Shown: positions 47,549 to 57,073 of the stretch, one piece after another
Numbering within the stretch: position 1 is the first letter of the stretch
Layout of the letters: the number at the start of each line of letters is the position of its first letter
NCBI RefSeq assembly: GCF_002944405.1
Contig: NZ_CP024310.1
Coordinates: 744,001 to 808,000, forward strand
Length of the DNA stretch: 64,000 nucleotides
DNA from: Sinorhizobium fredii
GTDB lineage: Bacteria; Pseudomonadota; Alphaproteobacteria; Rhizobiales; Rhizobiaceae
Reading direction: 5' to 3'
Position numbers and translations under genes: made by a program
The notes under the pieces: model-generated
What the model was told of the DNA's origin: nothing
Seen by the model: the letters and a program-made list of their open reading frames with translations, nothing else
Database searches by the model: none

Positions 47549-48063
47549 CTGACAATTCCTTCAAGGGGGAGATCCACAACGATGGTAATCGACGGCGGGT
47601 CCTGTTCCTCGAGACGAATCTCGGCATCGAAATTGATCGCCAGGTCCAGGAGCACCACCTCCCGGCTTGGTGCGAGATCGGTTGAAAGAGCGTCCAGATA
47701 ACGGGCGTATGCGTCGTTCCCGTTAGTTCTGGCGACCGCCTCGCGGAAGAACTGCCGCTGGCCCGGCGGGCACGGAAAGGAGAGTTTCACACGCTCCTTC
47801 GGGCCTTGCCGATAGACGGCGCAGCCGATGCGGCCCTCCGGCGAGCCGCCGCGAAACGACACTTCCAGGAGTTCGTTGAGCGCGGAGGAGAAGAAGTTCG
47901 AATGTCGCAGCGGGTCGGTACGGTTGTGGCTGATCATCCGTGCCATGTAGGTCGACAACTGATCGCAATGGTGCCAATCGGACAGGAAGGTCCCCATCTC
48001 CATCTCGAACTGAAGCAGGGGCTCGAACTTCGTTTCCGTTGGCTGCCTGTGGGCTGCGTTCAT
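47545..48063 (-). CDS. bgrS: Bgr operon protein BgrS, ATPase-like fold uncertain
   Basis: A 172-residue protein. The N-terminal part is helical (SNFFSSALNELLEVSFRGG resembles the N-box helix of a degenerate GHKL ATPase), but no G-box is visible. The C terminus ends in a run of beta strands. It is the second gene of bgrRSTUWV. ATG 48063 has GGAGAAAG upstream; a GTG at 48105 is an alternative that would place a 20-bp palindrome inside the gene. The function is not established; an adaptor role in partner switching is likely from context. Confidence 0.75.
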   Translation of the reverse strand: MNAAHRQPTETKFEPLLQFEMEMGTFLSDWHHCDQLSTYMARMISHNRTDPLRHSNFFSSALNELLEVSFRGGSPEGRIGCAVYRQGPKERVKLSFPCPPGQRQFFREAVARTNGNDAYARYLDALSTDLAPSREVVLLDLAINFDAEIRLEEQDPPSITIVVDLPLEGIVS

Positions 48064-48083
48064 GCTGCTTTCTCCGACTGCAT

Positions 48084-48103
48084 GAGCGAATCCTGATTCG
48101 CTC
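48084..48103. repeat. Perfect 20-bp inverted repeat before bgrS
   Basis: GAGCGAATC-CT-GATTCGCTC: nine-base arms with a two-base centre, between bgrR and bgrS. The loop is too short for an ideal RNA hairpin, so protein binding is at least as likely. Confidence 0.6.
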
Positions 48104-48168
48104 ACTCTCCCATGACTATAACGGACGGGCGTCGATCGCCAGAATACTCCAGGTTGCGTCGAGCCCCG

Positions 48169-49863
48169 TCAGGTCCTGAGAGCGCCTGCCAGGGGGATCG
48201 CCCCCGACTTGCGCAGGAAATCGCCGATAGCCGCTGCAGGGAGCGGGAAGCCGAGGAAATAGCCCTGCAGCCGGTCGCAGCCCTCCTTCTGAAGCCAGGC
48301 GGCCTGGCCTTCCGTCTCCACGCCCTCGGCCGTCACATCCATGCCAAGGCCGTGGGCCAGCGCGATAATCGAGCGGACGATCGTCTGGCTCTTCTCGTCG
48401 TGCTCAAGATCCTTGATGAAATACTGGTCGATCTTGATCGTGTCGAAGGGGAAGTTTTTAAGATAGCTCAGCGAAGAGTAGTAGGTGCCGAAGTCATCGA
48501 GTGAAATCTGAACGCCGAGCAAGCTCAAGGTGTTGAGCGTATCGAGATTGTTGATGGTGCGTTCGAGCAGCACCGATTCGGTGATTTCCAGTTCGAGGCG
48601 GTCGGCGCGGATCCCCGTCAGATCGAGGATCTGGGCGACGCGATCGGTAAGGCCCTCGTGCAGGAATTCCGCCGGCGACAAGTTGACCGCGACCGTGAAA
48701 TGCGACGGCCAGGTCATCGCGGCCCGGCAGGCTTGCTCCAGCATCCACTGGCCGATTTCGCTCATCAGCCCATCGGCTTCCGCCATCGGAATGAAGACGC
48801 TCGGCGGGATGATGCCGACCAGCGGATGACGCCACCGCAACAGCGCCTCGAAGCCGACGACAGAGGCGCGCGGCTTCACAAAGGGCTGGAATTCGATGAA
48901 GAACTGCCCCTCCTGGAGGGCGGTGCGCAGACTGCGGCGCAGCATTTCGCGCTGTTCGAGCACGATCAGCATCGATCGCGTGAATGTCCTTGCCCGGCCG
49001 CGGCCATCTTTCTTCGCCGCATAGAGCGCGATGTCGGCGGCCTTCATCAACTGTTCGATTTCGTTTCCGTCCGCCGGGGCGATCGCGATGCCGACGCTCG
49101 CTCCAACGAACAGGTTGATGCCGTCGACGGCGAACGGCTCCCTGAAAGCGTTGACGATCGCCTCGGCGAGCCGCTCGGCCTCCCTCGGCTGCTCCAGTTT
49201 CCACTGGATGACGGCGAACTCATCGCCGGCCAGCCGATAGGCACGCTCACGATCTCCGAGCACGCCCTTGATCCGTTCCGCCGCCATCTTCAGGACCGTG
49301 TCCCCGGCGCCGTGCCCGAGCGTGTCGTTGATCGGTTTGAAGTCGTCGAGGTCGATCTGCATGAGCGCCAGTTTCGCGCCGCTTGGCACCGGCAGGGCAT
49401 CCCGCAATTGGTCACTGAACTGCCGGCGGTTGGGCAGTCCGGTCAGAACATCGTGGGTTGCCTGGTGGAGCAGCAGCGCGCGATCGCTTTCGCTCGGGCT
49501 GGAGGTCTCGCGGCAGGTGGAGTCGCTTTTCGCTTCCACGACACCAATGCCGCGATCGGTACGAAAGACGACCAGGGTGCGGTGGACGCGGCCCTTGGCA
49601 TCGGTAATCTCGACGCTGCGCGGAATACCGTTCGTGACGACGAAATCGACCGCGGCCTTAGGCCTCGGCGCCAGGAGCTCGGGATAGACATGCCACAGGG
49701 TCGCCTCAACCAGGGAGTCGACCGAGGAGGCGTTCCGTTGCGGCATCGAGCAATCGAGGAGCTGGAAGCTATCGTCGTAAAAGGAGATGAGCTCGTCGGT
49801 GTGGGCTAGGAAGTCGCTCTCGACGGAAGATGAGGCAGACTTCGTCGCATCCGCGTCAGGCAT
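48169..49863 (-). CDS. bgrR: GGDEF-EAL protein BgrR (diguanylate cyclase)
   Basis: A 564-residue cytoplasmic protein. A PAS-like N-terminal region (about 15-125) precedes GGDEF (about 135-290), with active-site RLAGDEF (AGDEF form, compatible with catalysis), and EAL (about 310-550). The EAL part has FEALLRW, NLSPAEF, LEITES, LDDFGTYYSSL, KIDQYF and AEGVET, so its metal site also appears intact. In S. meliloti BgrR is the c-di-GMP source for the mixed-linkage glucan and heads the bgr operon. Strong ribosome site GGAGG before ATG 49863. It is divergent from bgsB. Confidence 0.9.
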   Translation of the reverse strand: MPDADATKSASSSVESDFLAHTDELISFYDDSFQLLDCSMPQRNASSVDSLVEATLWHVYPELLAPRPKAAVDFVVTNGIPRSVEITDAKGRVHRTLVVFRTDRGIGVVEAKSDSTCRETSSPSESDRALLLHQATHDVLTGLPNRRQFSDQLRDALPVPSGAKLALMQIDLDDFKPINDTLGHGAGDTVLKMAAERIKGVLGDRERAYRLAGDEFAVIQWKLEQPREAERLAEAIVNAFREPFAVDGINLFVGASVGIAIAPADGNEIEQLMKAADIALYAAKKDGRGRARTFTRSMLIVLEQREMLRRSLRTALQEGQFFIEFQPFVKPRASVVGFEALLRWRHPLVGIIPPSVFIPMAEADGLMSEIGQWMLEQACRAAMTWPSHFTVAVNLSPAEFLHEGLTDRVAQILDLTGIRADRLELEITESVLLERTINNLDTLNTLSLLGVQISLDDFGTYYSSLSYLKNFPFDTIKIDQYFIKDLEHDEKSQTIVRSIIALAHGLGMDVTAEGVETEGQAAWLQKEGCDRLQGYFLGFPLPAAAIGDFLRKSGAIPLAGALRT

Positions 49864-50275
49864 GCTGGCCTCCGTTCCCTTTCCACTGCACTCGCGTGAA
49901 TGGTGCCGCTCTGGTGGCCGACGACGATATTGCCCTGACCGAACGCAATCCTGTCACTCGATGCAACCCTTCGTTCAGAAATTATCGCGGTCATTTTCCT
50001 GGTCAATGCCGCGTGCTCGACGAGCCACCGTTTTCTGAAGGTGCTTGCGCCGGCGGCATCGGTCGGAAACGTCGAGCTTGCGCGGCCAAACATTGGTTTT
50101 TTTATGTTCTCACTACCAAAACCTGCAATTTTTGAGGGTTGTTCAACGCTGAATGACGCTAAATGCTGACGAGTGACAGCAGCCGAAATCGTGCCGGCGA
50201 CGTGCGCCTAAGTCGACCGATGGAGCGTACCGGCTGCGTGGGAACTGGTCTGGGCATTGAGTAAGGGCGGCCAAG
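49864..50275. other. Divergent control region bgrR / bgsB
   Basis: 412 bases without a gene, including an AT-rich stretch around 50090-50145. It must hold the promoters of the regulatory operon and of the glucan synthesis operon. I could not identify clear boxes or operators. Confidence 0.5.
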
Positions 50276-51508
50276 GTGATCCTGAACCATCGTGTTACGC
50301 GTGTTTCGGTCGGCATTCTGCTCCTGGCGGTCGCCATTGCCGTGCTGCTCCCCGACTTGACCGGCTATACCAGCCTGGACGGCACGGTCAACGCCCGCTT
50401 CGCGATCATCAATGCGCCCATCGATGGCGAGATTTCCAAGCCTCCGCCGAGGATCGGCACGCCTGTCACGGAAGGCGAATCCCTCGCCGTCATCCGCAAC
50501 GATCGCGTCAACCGCGCCATTCTTGCGTCGCTTCGCGCCGAGCATGGCACGGCGGTCGAGCGTGTCACGGCACTGCGTCGCGAGCGCGACGCGCTCGCCC
50601 TGCTGCGAGACGAACTCGGCCAGCGGATGGGTGTCTTTCAGAGCGCGACCATCGCCAGCCTGGAGCGGGAGCTCGAAATTCTGCAGAAGCGCGTCGAGGT
50701 ATCGCGTGCTCAGGACGTGGTGGCGAAAGTCGACCTCGATCGTCGCCAGGAGCTGGAGTCGAAGGGGATATTCACGCGCAAGATGGTGGAGGCGGCCGAG
50801 GCCGCCGGCGCAGCAACGGGAGGTGAGGTCGAGATCAGCAACCTGACTGTCGATTTGCTGCAGCAACGCCTCGAGGCAGTCCGACAGGGCATTTTTGTCC
50901 TGGGAGACGGTCAGAACGACGTGCCCTATTCACGGCAGCGCCAGGACGAGGTGATCGTTCGCATCAACGATCTCGACACCCGCATTGCCGAGAATGAGAC
51001 GCGGGCAAGTCAGGCGGCGCAGCAGATGACTGAGGAGGAGAAGCGCGTCCGAAGCCTTGAGTCGGCAACCGTTCCTTCTCCGTTCAGCGGTGTCGTCTGG
51101 AGCAGGAACGTTGTCAGCGGTTCCAACGTCGTTCTGAACAACGAGATGATGCGCATTCTCGACTGCCGCGAATTGTTCGTCGATATTCTCGTACCGGAGG
51201 TTGACTACGACGAGATCTATCCCGGCCGCGAAGCGGAGGTCCGGTTGTTCGGCCGCGGAGATGTCTTCAAGGGCAAGGTACAGGCCGTCAAGGGCAGTTC
51301 CGCGGTCGTGGAAAAAGACTCGCTTGCCGCCAACGAGCCGGAAACCGAAGAGCGCAGTGCACGGATCCGCGTCGCGCTGACGCCGTCGGCGCTCAACACC
51401 GATTTTGCCAATTTTTGCCAGGTGGGACGCACGGCGCAGGTGCGGTTCTCCAAACGCAACATCCGTCTGACGCGGTGGTTTGAAAGCCTGTGGTTCAATC
51501 TCTTCTAG
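50276..51508 (+). CDS. bgsB: HlyD-like membrane-fusion protein BgsB
   Basis: A 410-residue protein with one N-terminal membrane helix (about 10-27). A biotinyl-lipoyl-like half-motif, a coiled coil (about 90-260) and a second half-motif with a beta barrel follow (VPSPFSGVVWSRNVVSGSNV). It resembles the periplasmic adaptor Alg44/HlyD type. GTG start after AAGGGCGG. In S. meliloti BgsB is required with BgsA for the mixed-linkage beta-glucan, probably carrying the chain across the periplasm. Its end overlaps the bgsA start by 19 bases. Confidence 0.9.
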   Translation: MILNHRVTRVSVGILLLAVAIAVLLPDLTGYTSLDGTVNARFAIINAPIDGEISKPPPRIGTPVTEGESLAVIRNDRVNRAILASLRAEHGTAVERVTALRRERDALALLRDELGQRMGVFQSATIASLERELEILQKRVEVSRAQDVVAKVDLDRRQELESKGIFTRKMVEAAEAAGAATGGEVEISNLTVDLLQQRLEAVRQGIFVLGDGQNDVPYSRQRQDEVIVRINDLDTRIAENETRASQAAQQMTEEEKRVRSLESATVPSPFSGVVWSRNVVSGSNVVLNNEMMRILDCRELFVDILVPEVDYDEIYPGREAEVRLFGRGDVFKGKVQAVKGSSAVVEKDSLAANEPETEERSARIRVALTPSALNTDFANFCQVGRTAQVRFSKRNIRLTRWFESLWFNLF

Positions 51509-53484
51509 CGCTCGCGCCGACCTTGTTGGTCATCGCCTTCTTCCTGCTCGGGCCATCCAATTGGTCGCGTCATCAAAGCCGCGCGAGGGCGATTACCTGT
51601 GCGTTCGTCGCGGCCGTGGCATTGCGCTACATGATCTGGCGTTTCACCGAAACGGTTCTCCCCTATCCGAATGACGGCGCCAATTTCTATTGGGTCTGGT
51701 TCGTGTTCATCGTCGAGCTGCTCGCCTTTTCCGAGGTCGTGCTGTTCCTCATCCTGATGAGCCGCTATATCGACCGCAGCGTCGAGGCGGACGAGCTTGC
51801 GCGGCCGTTCTTCGCGCGGCCGGAGAGCGAGCTGCCAAGCGTCGACATCTTCATTCCCACCTACAACGAACCGCTCGACGTGCTGGAACGAACGATCGTC
51901 GGTGCGCTGGCGCTTGACTATCCGAAAGACAACCTCGCGGTCTATGTGCTCGACGACGGGCGGCGCGATTGGCTCAGGACCTTTTGCGAAGGGCGGGGCG
52001 CCATTCACGTGACGCGCAACGACAACGCCCATGCCAAGGCCGGCAACATGAACAATGGCTTGCGGGTCAGCTCCGGCGACTTCATTGCCGTCTTCGATGC
52101 GGACTTCGTCCCCTATCGCCGCTTTCTGCGGCGGACATTGCCATTCTTTTTGGACGAGACCATCGGCATCGTGCAGACGCCGCAGCATTTCTTCAACGTC
52201 GATCCGGTGCAATCGAACCTCGGTCTCGAAAATATATGGCCGGATGAACAGCGACTGTTTTTCGACGAGATCGCGCCGAGCCGGGACGGCTGGGACGTGA
52301 GTTTCTGCTGTGGTTCCTGTTCGATCGCGCGCCGCACGGCGGTCGATATGATCGGCGGCTTCCCGACCGAGTCGATCACCGAAGATCTGCTGACGACGCT
52401 TTCGATGCTCAACAAGGGCTACAAGACCCGCTATCTCAACGAACGGCTGTCGATGGGCCTCGCGGCTGAGAACCTCACCGGCTACTTCGTCCAGCGCGAA
52501 CGCTGGTGCCAGGGCGGAATCCAGACGCTCTACCTGCATAACGGTCCCCTGCGTGGGCCGGGCCTCTCGCTCTTCCAGCGCATCATGTTCCTGCCGATGT
52601 CCTGGCTGGTGCAATATCTGGTCCGTTTCGCCGTGCTTCTCGTACCGATCGTCTATCTCTGGTTCGGCGCCCTGCCGCTCTATTTCACCGATGTTGCCGA
52701 CTACGTTTCGAACCAGATACCGCTGCTGACCGCCTATTTCCTGCTGATGCTCTGGCTGGCGCCGACCCGCTACCTGCCGCTGGTCTCCACCGCCGTCGGC
52801 ACGTTCGCCACCTTTCGCATGCTGCCGACGGTGCTTTCGAGTCTGGTGCGGCCGTTCGGCAAGCCTTTCAAGGTGACCCCGAAGGGCAGCGGCAACGAGG
52901 AAAACCAGTTCGATGCCTATACCTTTACCTGGATCGCAGCCTTCATCGTCGTCACGGCGGCAGGGCTACTGATCAACATCGTTCCGGAGACGGCACATAT
53001 CGAGGGGTCCTTCTCGACGATTGCGGCGCTCTGGTCGGGCCTCAACGTCGTCGTCCTCGTGATCGCCTCGCTGATCTGCTTCGAGAAGCCGCGCCGGCTT
53101 CTCCAGGCCTTCAAGCTCGACGAAGCCGCGGATGTCGACGGCAGCGCCGGGCGCCTGGTGAGCCTTTCGCTCGATAAGGCAGTTGTAGCGGTTCCCACCG
53201 AAACAAGGTTCAAGTCGACCCGCGTTACGTTGAACCTCGAAGGTTTCGCGCCGCTTCAGGCGGAGCTCAAACAGGTGACCCAGCGGCGCGGCGACATCAG
53301 CCGTTCCGGTGACCAGCGGCGCTATTACCTGCATCTCCACTTCGATCTGCGTGGCTTCGAGCGCGACAAGATGATCATCAAGCTCTATACCGGCAACTAT
53401 TCCCAGGAGGTTCCGGATATCGACAAGGTGGCAGTTTCCGTAAATCTGATGCTGCGCGCCTTCGGCCGAACGCGCACCGCTTAA
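51490..53484 (+). CDS. bgsA: Mixed-linkage beta-glucan synthase BgsA
   Basis: A 664-residue GT2 membrane synthase. Helices near the N terminus are followed by the catalytic domain with VLDDGRRDW, FDADF, ITEDL and the product-binding QRERW motif (D, DxD, TED, QxxRW). Four or five more helices come next, and a cytoplasmic C-terminal domain (about 545-664) that lacks a clear RxxxR-D/NxSxxG PilZ signature. In S. meliloti c-di-GMP binds this C-terminal part and activates (1-3)(1-4)-beta-glucan synthesis. GTG start inside bgsB. Confidence 0.92.
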   Translation: MVQSLLALAPTLLVIAFFLLGPSNWSRHQSRARAITCAFVAAVALRYMIWRFTETVLPYPNDGANFYWVWFVFIVELLAFSEVVLFLILMSRYIDRSVEADELARPFFARPESELPSVDIFIPTYNEPLDVLERTIVGALALDYPKDNLAVYVLDDGRRDWLRTFCEGRGAIHVTRNDNAHAKAGNMNNGLRVSSGDFIAVFDADFVPYRRFLRRTLPFFLDETIGIVQTPQHFFNVDPVQSNLGLENIWPDEQRLFFDEIAPSRDGWDVSFCCGSCSIARRTAVDMIGGFPTESITEDLLTTLSMLNKGYKTRYLNERLSMGLAAENLTGYFVQRERWCQGGIQTLYLHNGPLRGPGLSLFQRIMFLPMSWLVQYLVRFAVLLVPIVYLWFGALPLYFTDVADYVSNQIPLLTAYFLLMLWLAPTRYLPLVSTAVGTFATFRMLPTVLSSLVRPFGKPFKVTPKGSGNEENQFDAYTFTWIAAFIVVTAAGLLINIVPETAHIEGSFSTIAALWSGLNVVVLVIASLICFEKPRRLLQAFKLDEAADVDGSAGRLVSLSLDKAVVAVPTETRFKSTRVTLNLEGFAPLQAELKQVTQRRGDISRSGDQRRYYLHLHFDLRGFERDKMIIKLYTGNYSQEVPDIDKVAVSVNLMLRAFGRTRTA

Positions 53485-53493
53485 TCACAGGAC

Positions 53494-53700
53494 CTAGCTC
53501 GCCGCCGCCGTGCCACGGCGCTGCCGCCCTTCGTCCAGTTCCAGTGAAAGCTGCAGGCCGTGCTTGAGCGTGGGCAGCGGAAGTCCGAGCTGGATACGTC
53601 CGAATGCCTGTCTTCGCCGCTCCTGATCACGCTCCCGCTGCCTGCGGACCGCGGCGACTGCCGCCATTGCGCGCTCGATGACTTCTTCCGCATGGGTCAT
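53494..53700 (-). CDS. Small hypothetical protein
   Basis: 68 residues, very rich in Arg, Gln and Ala (AMAAVAAVRRQRERDQERRRQAFGRIQLGLPLP), predicted mainly helical. ATG 53700 has GGAGG six bases upstream; a start at 53721 is less supported. It is convergent with bgsA, nine bases away. No family recognised. Confidence 0.55.
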   Translation of the reverse strand: MTHAEEVIERAMAAVAAVRRQRERDQERRRQAFGRIQLGLPLPTLKHGLQLSLELDEGRQRRGTAAAS

Positions 53701-53967
53701 GGAAGCCTCCGGTTTGTTCATGCTATGTTCTCATTTGCGGGTGGGCGTGTCAACCCTTCGGAAGTTTCGCGCTGGTCCGGCTTCATCGCGTGAAGGGGCG
53801 TCGCAGCATATCGGCGTCGTTGGCGGATCGGGCTGCGCATCGCATTGGCGCCAAGGCCTTAAGGCTTGCGGATTGCCGCGCTGGTATGGTTTGAGTGGAT
53901 GCACAGGCGGCTCGCCCGCCTGCCTTGGACCGGGCATTGCGCTGCAGCAGCGGAACGGGATCGGATC

Positions 53968-55017
53968 GTGGAACGGAAAACCAATCTCAAGGACGTGGCG
54001 CGCGAGGCGGGGGTCTCGCTCAGCACGGCCTCGCACGCGCTGAACGGCACGGCGCCGCTGACCGTCGAGGTGCGCGAGCGGGTGCTCGAATCCGCGCGCA
54101 AGCTCGGCTATCTCGAGAGCCGGCGAAAAAAGGCGACGATCGCCACAGTGCGTGTCGTCCTGCTCGCCCTGACGAGTGACGCGGCGCCGCAGAGCGACCT
54201 CAACATGGTGAGCTGGACGATCCTCAACGGTGTGCGGCGCGAATGCGAGCGGCGCGGAATCCGCATCGTCCCCTTCGTCAGCGCCAACACCCGCCTCGAT
54301 CCCGCCGAGGTGCGCACCGCGGCGGAGGAGGAGAATGTCGACGGCATCCTGGTGCTCAATGATGACGGGCCGGAGCTCATCCGGGCGCTTTCGACGCTTG
54401 CCAAGCCGATGGTCATCCTCAACGGCGAGGATCCGTCGATGCTGGTCGATACCGTCACGGTCGAAAACCGGTTCGGAGCGCGGCTCGGCACCGAGCATCT
54501 GCTCTCGCTCGGCCACCGCCGCATCCTGCACCTGACATGGCAGGGCCGCACGACGATCCGCCGGCGCTATGACGGCTATGTCGATGCGCATCTGGTTGCC
54601 GGCCTGCCGGCCCCGGAGAACATGGTCGTGGTCGCCGAGAGCTATGTGCCGCGCCACGGCGAGCAGGTGATCCGCGCTCTCCTGCAAGCGGATGGCAAAC
54701 TCAGGGGCGCCACGGCGGTCTTCTGCGCTGCCGACAACCTGGCGCTCGGCTGCCTGGACGCGCTCGCCGGGGCCGGTATCCGGGTGCCGGAGGATATGTC
54801 GGTGCTCGGCTTCGACGACATCGTGCCGGGCGAGTTCAGCGCGCCGCCGCTCAGCACCATCCAGATGCCGGCCGATCGCCTGGGCGCCGCGGCGCTTTCG
54901 CTGCTCGAGCAAAGATTGATCGCCAACGATCCGTTGCGCCCGGCGCATCGGCTCGAACTCGGTTGCCGGCTGATCCTGAGGGGCAGCATCGCGCCGCCCC
55001 CGAGATCGGCGAAATAG
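53968..55017 (+). CDS. LacI-family transcriptional regulator
   Basis: A 349-residue LacI/GalR repressor. The HTH is at residues about 5-25 (LKDVAREAGVSLSTASHALNG), with hinge helix and periplasmic-binding-like ligand domain from about 60 to the end (LGFDDIVPGEFSAPPLSTIQMP). GTG 53968 gives the standard N terminus. It converges on the permease gene of the pectin-oligosaccharide operon (three bases between stops). It is the best candidate to bind the TGAAAA-N2-TTTTCA sites at the operon's far end. Confidence 0.9.
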   Translation: MERKTNLKDVAREAGVSLSTASHALNGTAPLTVEVRERVLESARKLGYLESRRKKATIATVRVVLLALTSDAAPQSDLNMVSWTILNGVRRECERRGIRIVPFVSANTRLDPAEVRTAAEEENVDGILVLNDDGPELIRALSTLAKPMVILNGEDPSMLVDTVTVENRFGARLGTEHLLSLGHRRILHLTWQGRTTIRRRYDGYVDAHLVAGLPAPENMVVVAESYVPRHGEQVIRALLQADGKLRGATAVFCAADNLALGCLDALAGAGIRVPEDMSVLGFDDIVPGEFSAPPLSTIQMPADRLGAAALSLLEQRLIANDPLRPAHRLELGCRLILRGSIAPPPRSAK

Positions 55018-55020
55018 TCC

Positions 55021-56079
55021 CTACTTCATGCCGGTTCCGGCGATGCCGGTGGTGATGTAGCGCTGCAGGAAGAGGAACACCAGCGTCACAGGTATGAGAC
55101 TCAGGAAGGTCATGGCGAGGATATAGTGCCATTGCACCGAGAACTCGCCCTGGAAGGCGTTGAGCCCGACCTGGAGGGTGAAGTTCTCGCGGCTGCTCAA
55201 GACGATCAGGGGCCAGAGGAAGTCGTTCCACCGCCAGAGCACCGAGAAGATCGCCAGAACCGCGAGCGCTGGGGCCGTCAGCGGCAGGACGATGCGCCAG
55301 AAGATTCGGAACTCGCTTGCCGCATCGACCCGCGCCGCCTCGATCAGCTCGTCCGGAATAGTCAGCATATATTGCCGGAGCAGGAAAACCCCGGTCGGCG
55401 AGGCGACCGTCGGGATGATGACGCCCCAAAGATTGTCGACGAGGCCGACGCCGACGATGACGAGATAGGCCGGCACCATCACCACGGTGAGCGGGATCAT
55501 CAGCGTCGAGATGATCAGCACGAAGATCGCCTTGTCGCCGCGGAAGCGATATTTCGAGAGCGCGAAGGCGGCGAGTGCATTGACGATCAGCGTCAGGAGC
55601 GTCGCGACGAAGGTGACGAAGACCGAATTCTTGAGGAAGGTCAGGAAGTTGAAGCGGGTCAGCGGATCCGTATAGTTCTCTGTCGCGACCGTCAGCCGCT
55701 GCACCGGTGAAATGCTCCTCGTATCGACGCTGACGGGATCACCCGGATTGTCAGGATCGACCATCTGCGCCTTGAGGCCGATGCGGCGGACCATCGCCAT
55801 TTCCCGGACCTCGCCGTCGACCGTGACGTTCCAGAGGCTCAAGGGCTTGTCGAACCCCTGAACCTCCACCTGCACGGCGGCGCGCGGCAGCAGTGTCGGC
55901 GGAAAGCGAGTGATTTCCGCCTCGGGTTTGAGCGACGACATGCCCGCCCAGAGCACCGGCACGAGCACGGCGAGCGTCCCGCCGATCAGCCACAGCCAGG
56001 AGAGAATGTCGGTAATGTCGATTCGGCCGGCGCGCCGGGTGCGGGTGAAAAAGCCGATGGCACTGACATTGGCGGACAT
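55021..56079 (-). CDS. Sugar ABC transporter permease (MalG type)
   Basis: A 352-residue permease with six helices and the EAA loop IEAARVDAASEFRIFWRIVLP. It has an unusually long periplasmic loop of about 100 residues between the first and second helices, present in one subgroup of MalG-like permeases. It is the last gene of the pectin operon and ends facing the lacI gene. Confidence 0.9.
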   Translation of the reverse strand: MSANVSAIGFFTRTRRAGRIDITDILSWLWLIGGTLAVLVPVLWAGMSSLKPEAEITRFPPTLLPRAAVQVEVQGFDKPLSLWNVTVDGEVREMAMVRRIGLKAQMVDPDNPGDPVSVDTRSISPVQRLTVATENYTDPLTRFNFLTFLKNSVFVTFVATLLTLIVNALAAFALSKYRFRGDKAIFVLIISTLMIPLTVVMVPAYLVIVGVGLVDNLWGVIIPTVASPTGVFLLRQYMLTIPDELIEAARVDAASEFRIFWRIVLPLTAPALAVLAIFSVLWRWNDFLWPLIVLSSRENFTLQVGLNAFQGEFSVQWHYILAMTFLSLIPVTLVFLFLQRYITTGIAGTGMK

Positions 56080-56081
56080 GA

Positions 56082-57071
56082 TCAGGACTCCACCTTCTTG
56101 CCGAGGCGCAACTGCACCAGGGTGAGCACCAGAAGCACCAGCCCCATGAGGACGGAGGCAGCCGAGGCAAGGCCGTAGAGCCTCAGGTCGCCGGCAAACG
56201 CCATCTGGTAGATGTACTGGACGATGAACGTGTTCGCCGTGCCCGGGCCGCCGCCATTGGTCAGCACCCAGGCCTCGTCGAAGATCTGCACCGAACGGAT
56301 CATCAGCAGGATCAGCACGACGAGCAGGTTCGGGCCGAGGAGCGGCAGCGTGATGCGGAAAAGGGTGCGCGACGGCGTGGCGGCGTCGATTGCCGCTGCC
56401 TCATAGAGATCCTTGGGGATCGCCTGGAGGCCGGCGAGCAGGATCAGCGTATAGAAGCCCATGTGGAACCAGACCGAGACGACGACAACGAAGAAGCGCG
56501 ACCAGCCGACGTCGAGGAGAAAGATTTCCGGCGGCACGCCGAGCATCTGCAGGAAGGCGTTGAGCAGCCCGTTGCGGTCGAGGAACCATTTCCAGATCAG
56601 CCCGATGACCACGGGCGACAGGAGAACCGGATAGAAGAACATCGCCCGGAAGAAACCACGCGCCGCAATTGCCCGGTTGAGGATCAGCGCCGTGACGAGG
56701 GCGACCAGAAGCGTTGCGGCGACATTGAAGCCGACGAACCAGAGCGTGTTCCAGATCGCCGTCCAGAAGAGCGATTCCTCGCAGCTTCCCGGCACCAGAT
56801 AGCTGTCGCAGGTCAGCAGCTTGCGGAAATTGTCGAGGCCGACGAAGGGCCGGTTGGAGATCAGCAGATCGGCACCGCCGGTGAAGGCGTAGCCGATGGC
56901 GATGGCGATCGGCAGAAAGGTGAAGATTCCGAAGAGCACCAGGTTCGGCGCAAGGAAGAGATAGGGCATCCGCGCCTTGCCGGTCACGCGCTCGACGGCG
57001 TTGATCGGTGCCTCGAAGAGCGCCATGACGAGGTCGAGCCCGCGGTCGGCGAGTCCTGCTGCTCTCGCCAT
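56082..57071 (-). CDS. Sugar ABC transporter permease (MalF type)
   Basis: A 329-residue permease with six helices and the EAA loop YEAAAIDAATPSRTLFRITLP. Ribosome site GGGAGGGCC. Its stop is two bases from the next permease start, and it forms a pair with that gene. Confidence 0.9.
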   Translation of the reverse strand: MARAAGLADRGLDLVMALFEAPINAVERVTGKARMPYLFLAPNLVLFGIFTFLPIAIAIGYAFTGGADLLISNRPFVGLDNFRKLLTCDSYLVPGSCEESLFWTAIWNTLWFVGFNVAATLLVALVTALILNRAIAARGFFRAMFFYPVLLSPVVIGLIWKWFLDRNGLLNAFLQMLGVPPEIFLLDVGWSRFFVVVVSVWFHMGFYTLILLAGLQAIPKDLYEAAAIDAATPSRTLFRITLPLLGPNLLVVLILLMIRSVQIFDEAWVLTNGGGPGTANTFIVQYIYQMAFAGDLRLYGLASAASVLMGLVLLVLTLVQLRLGKKVES

Positions 57072-57073
57072 GG

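Noticed and set aside
53376..53484. Search for a canonical PilZ motif at the BgsA C terminus
   Set aside because: The RxxxR-D/NxSxxG pattern is absent. c-di-GMP binding is assigned from known BgsA work only.
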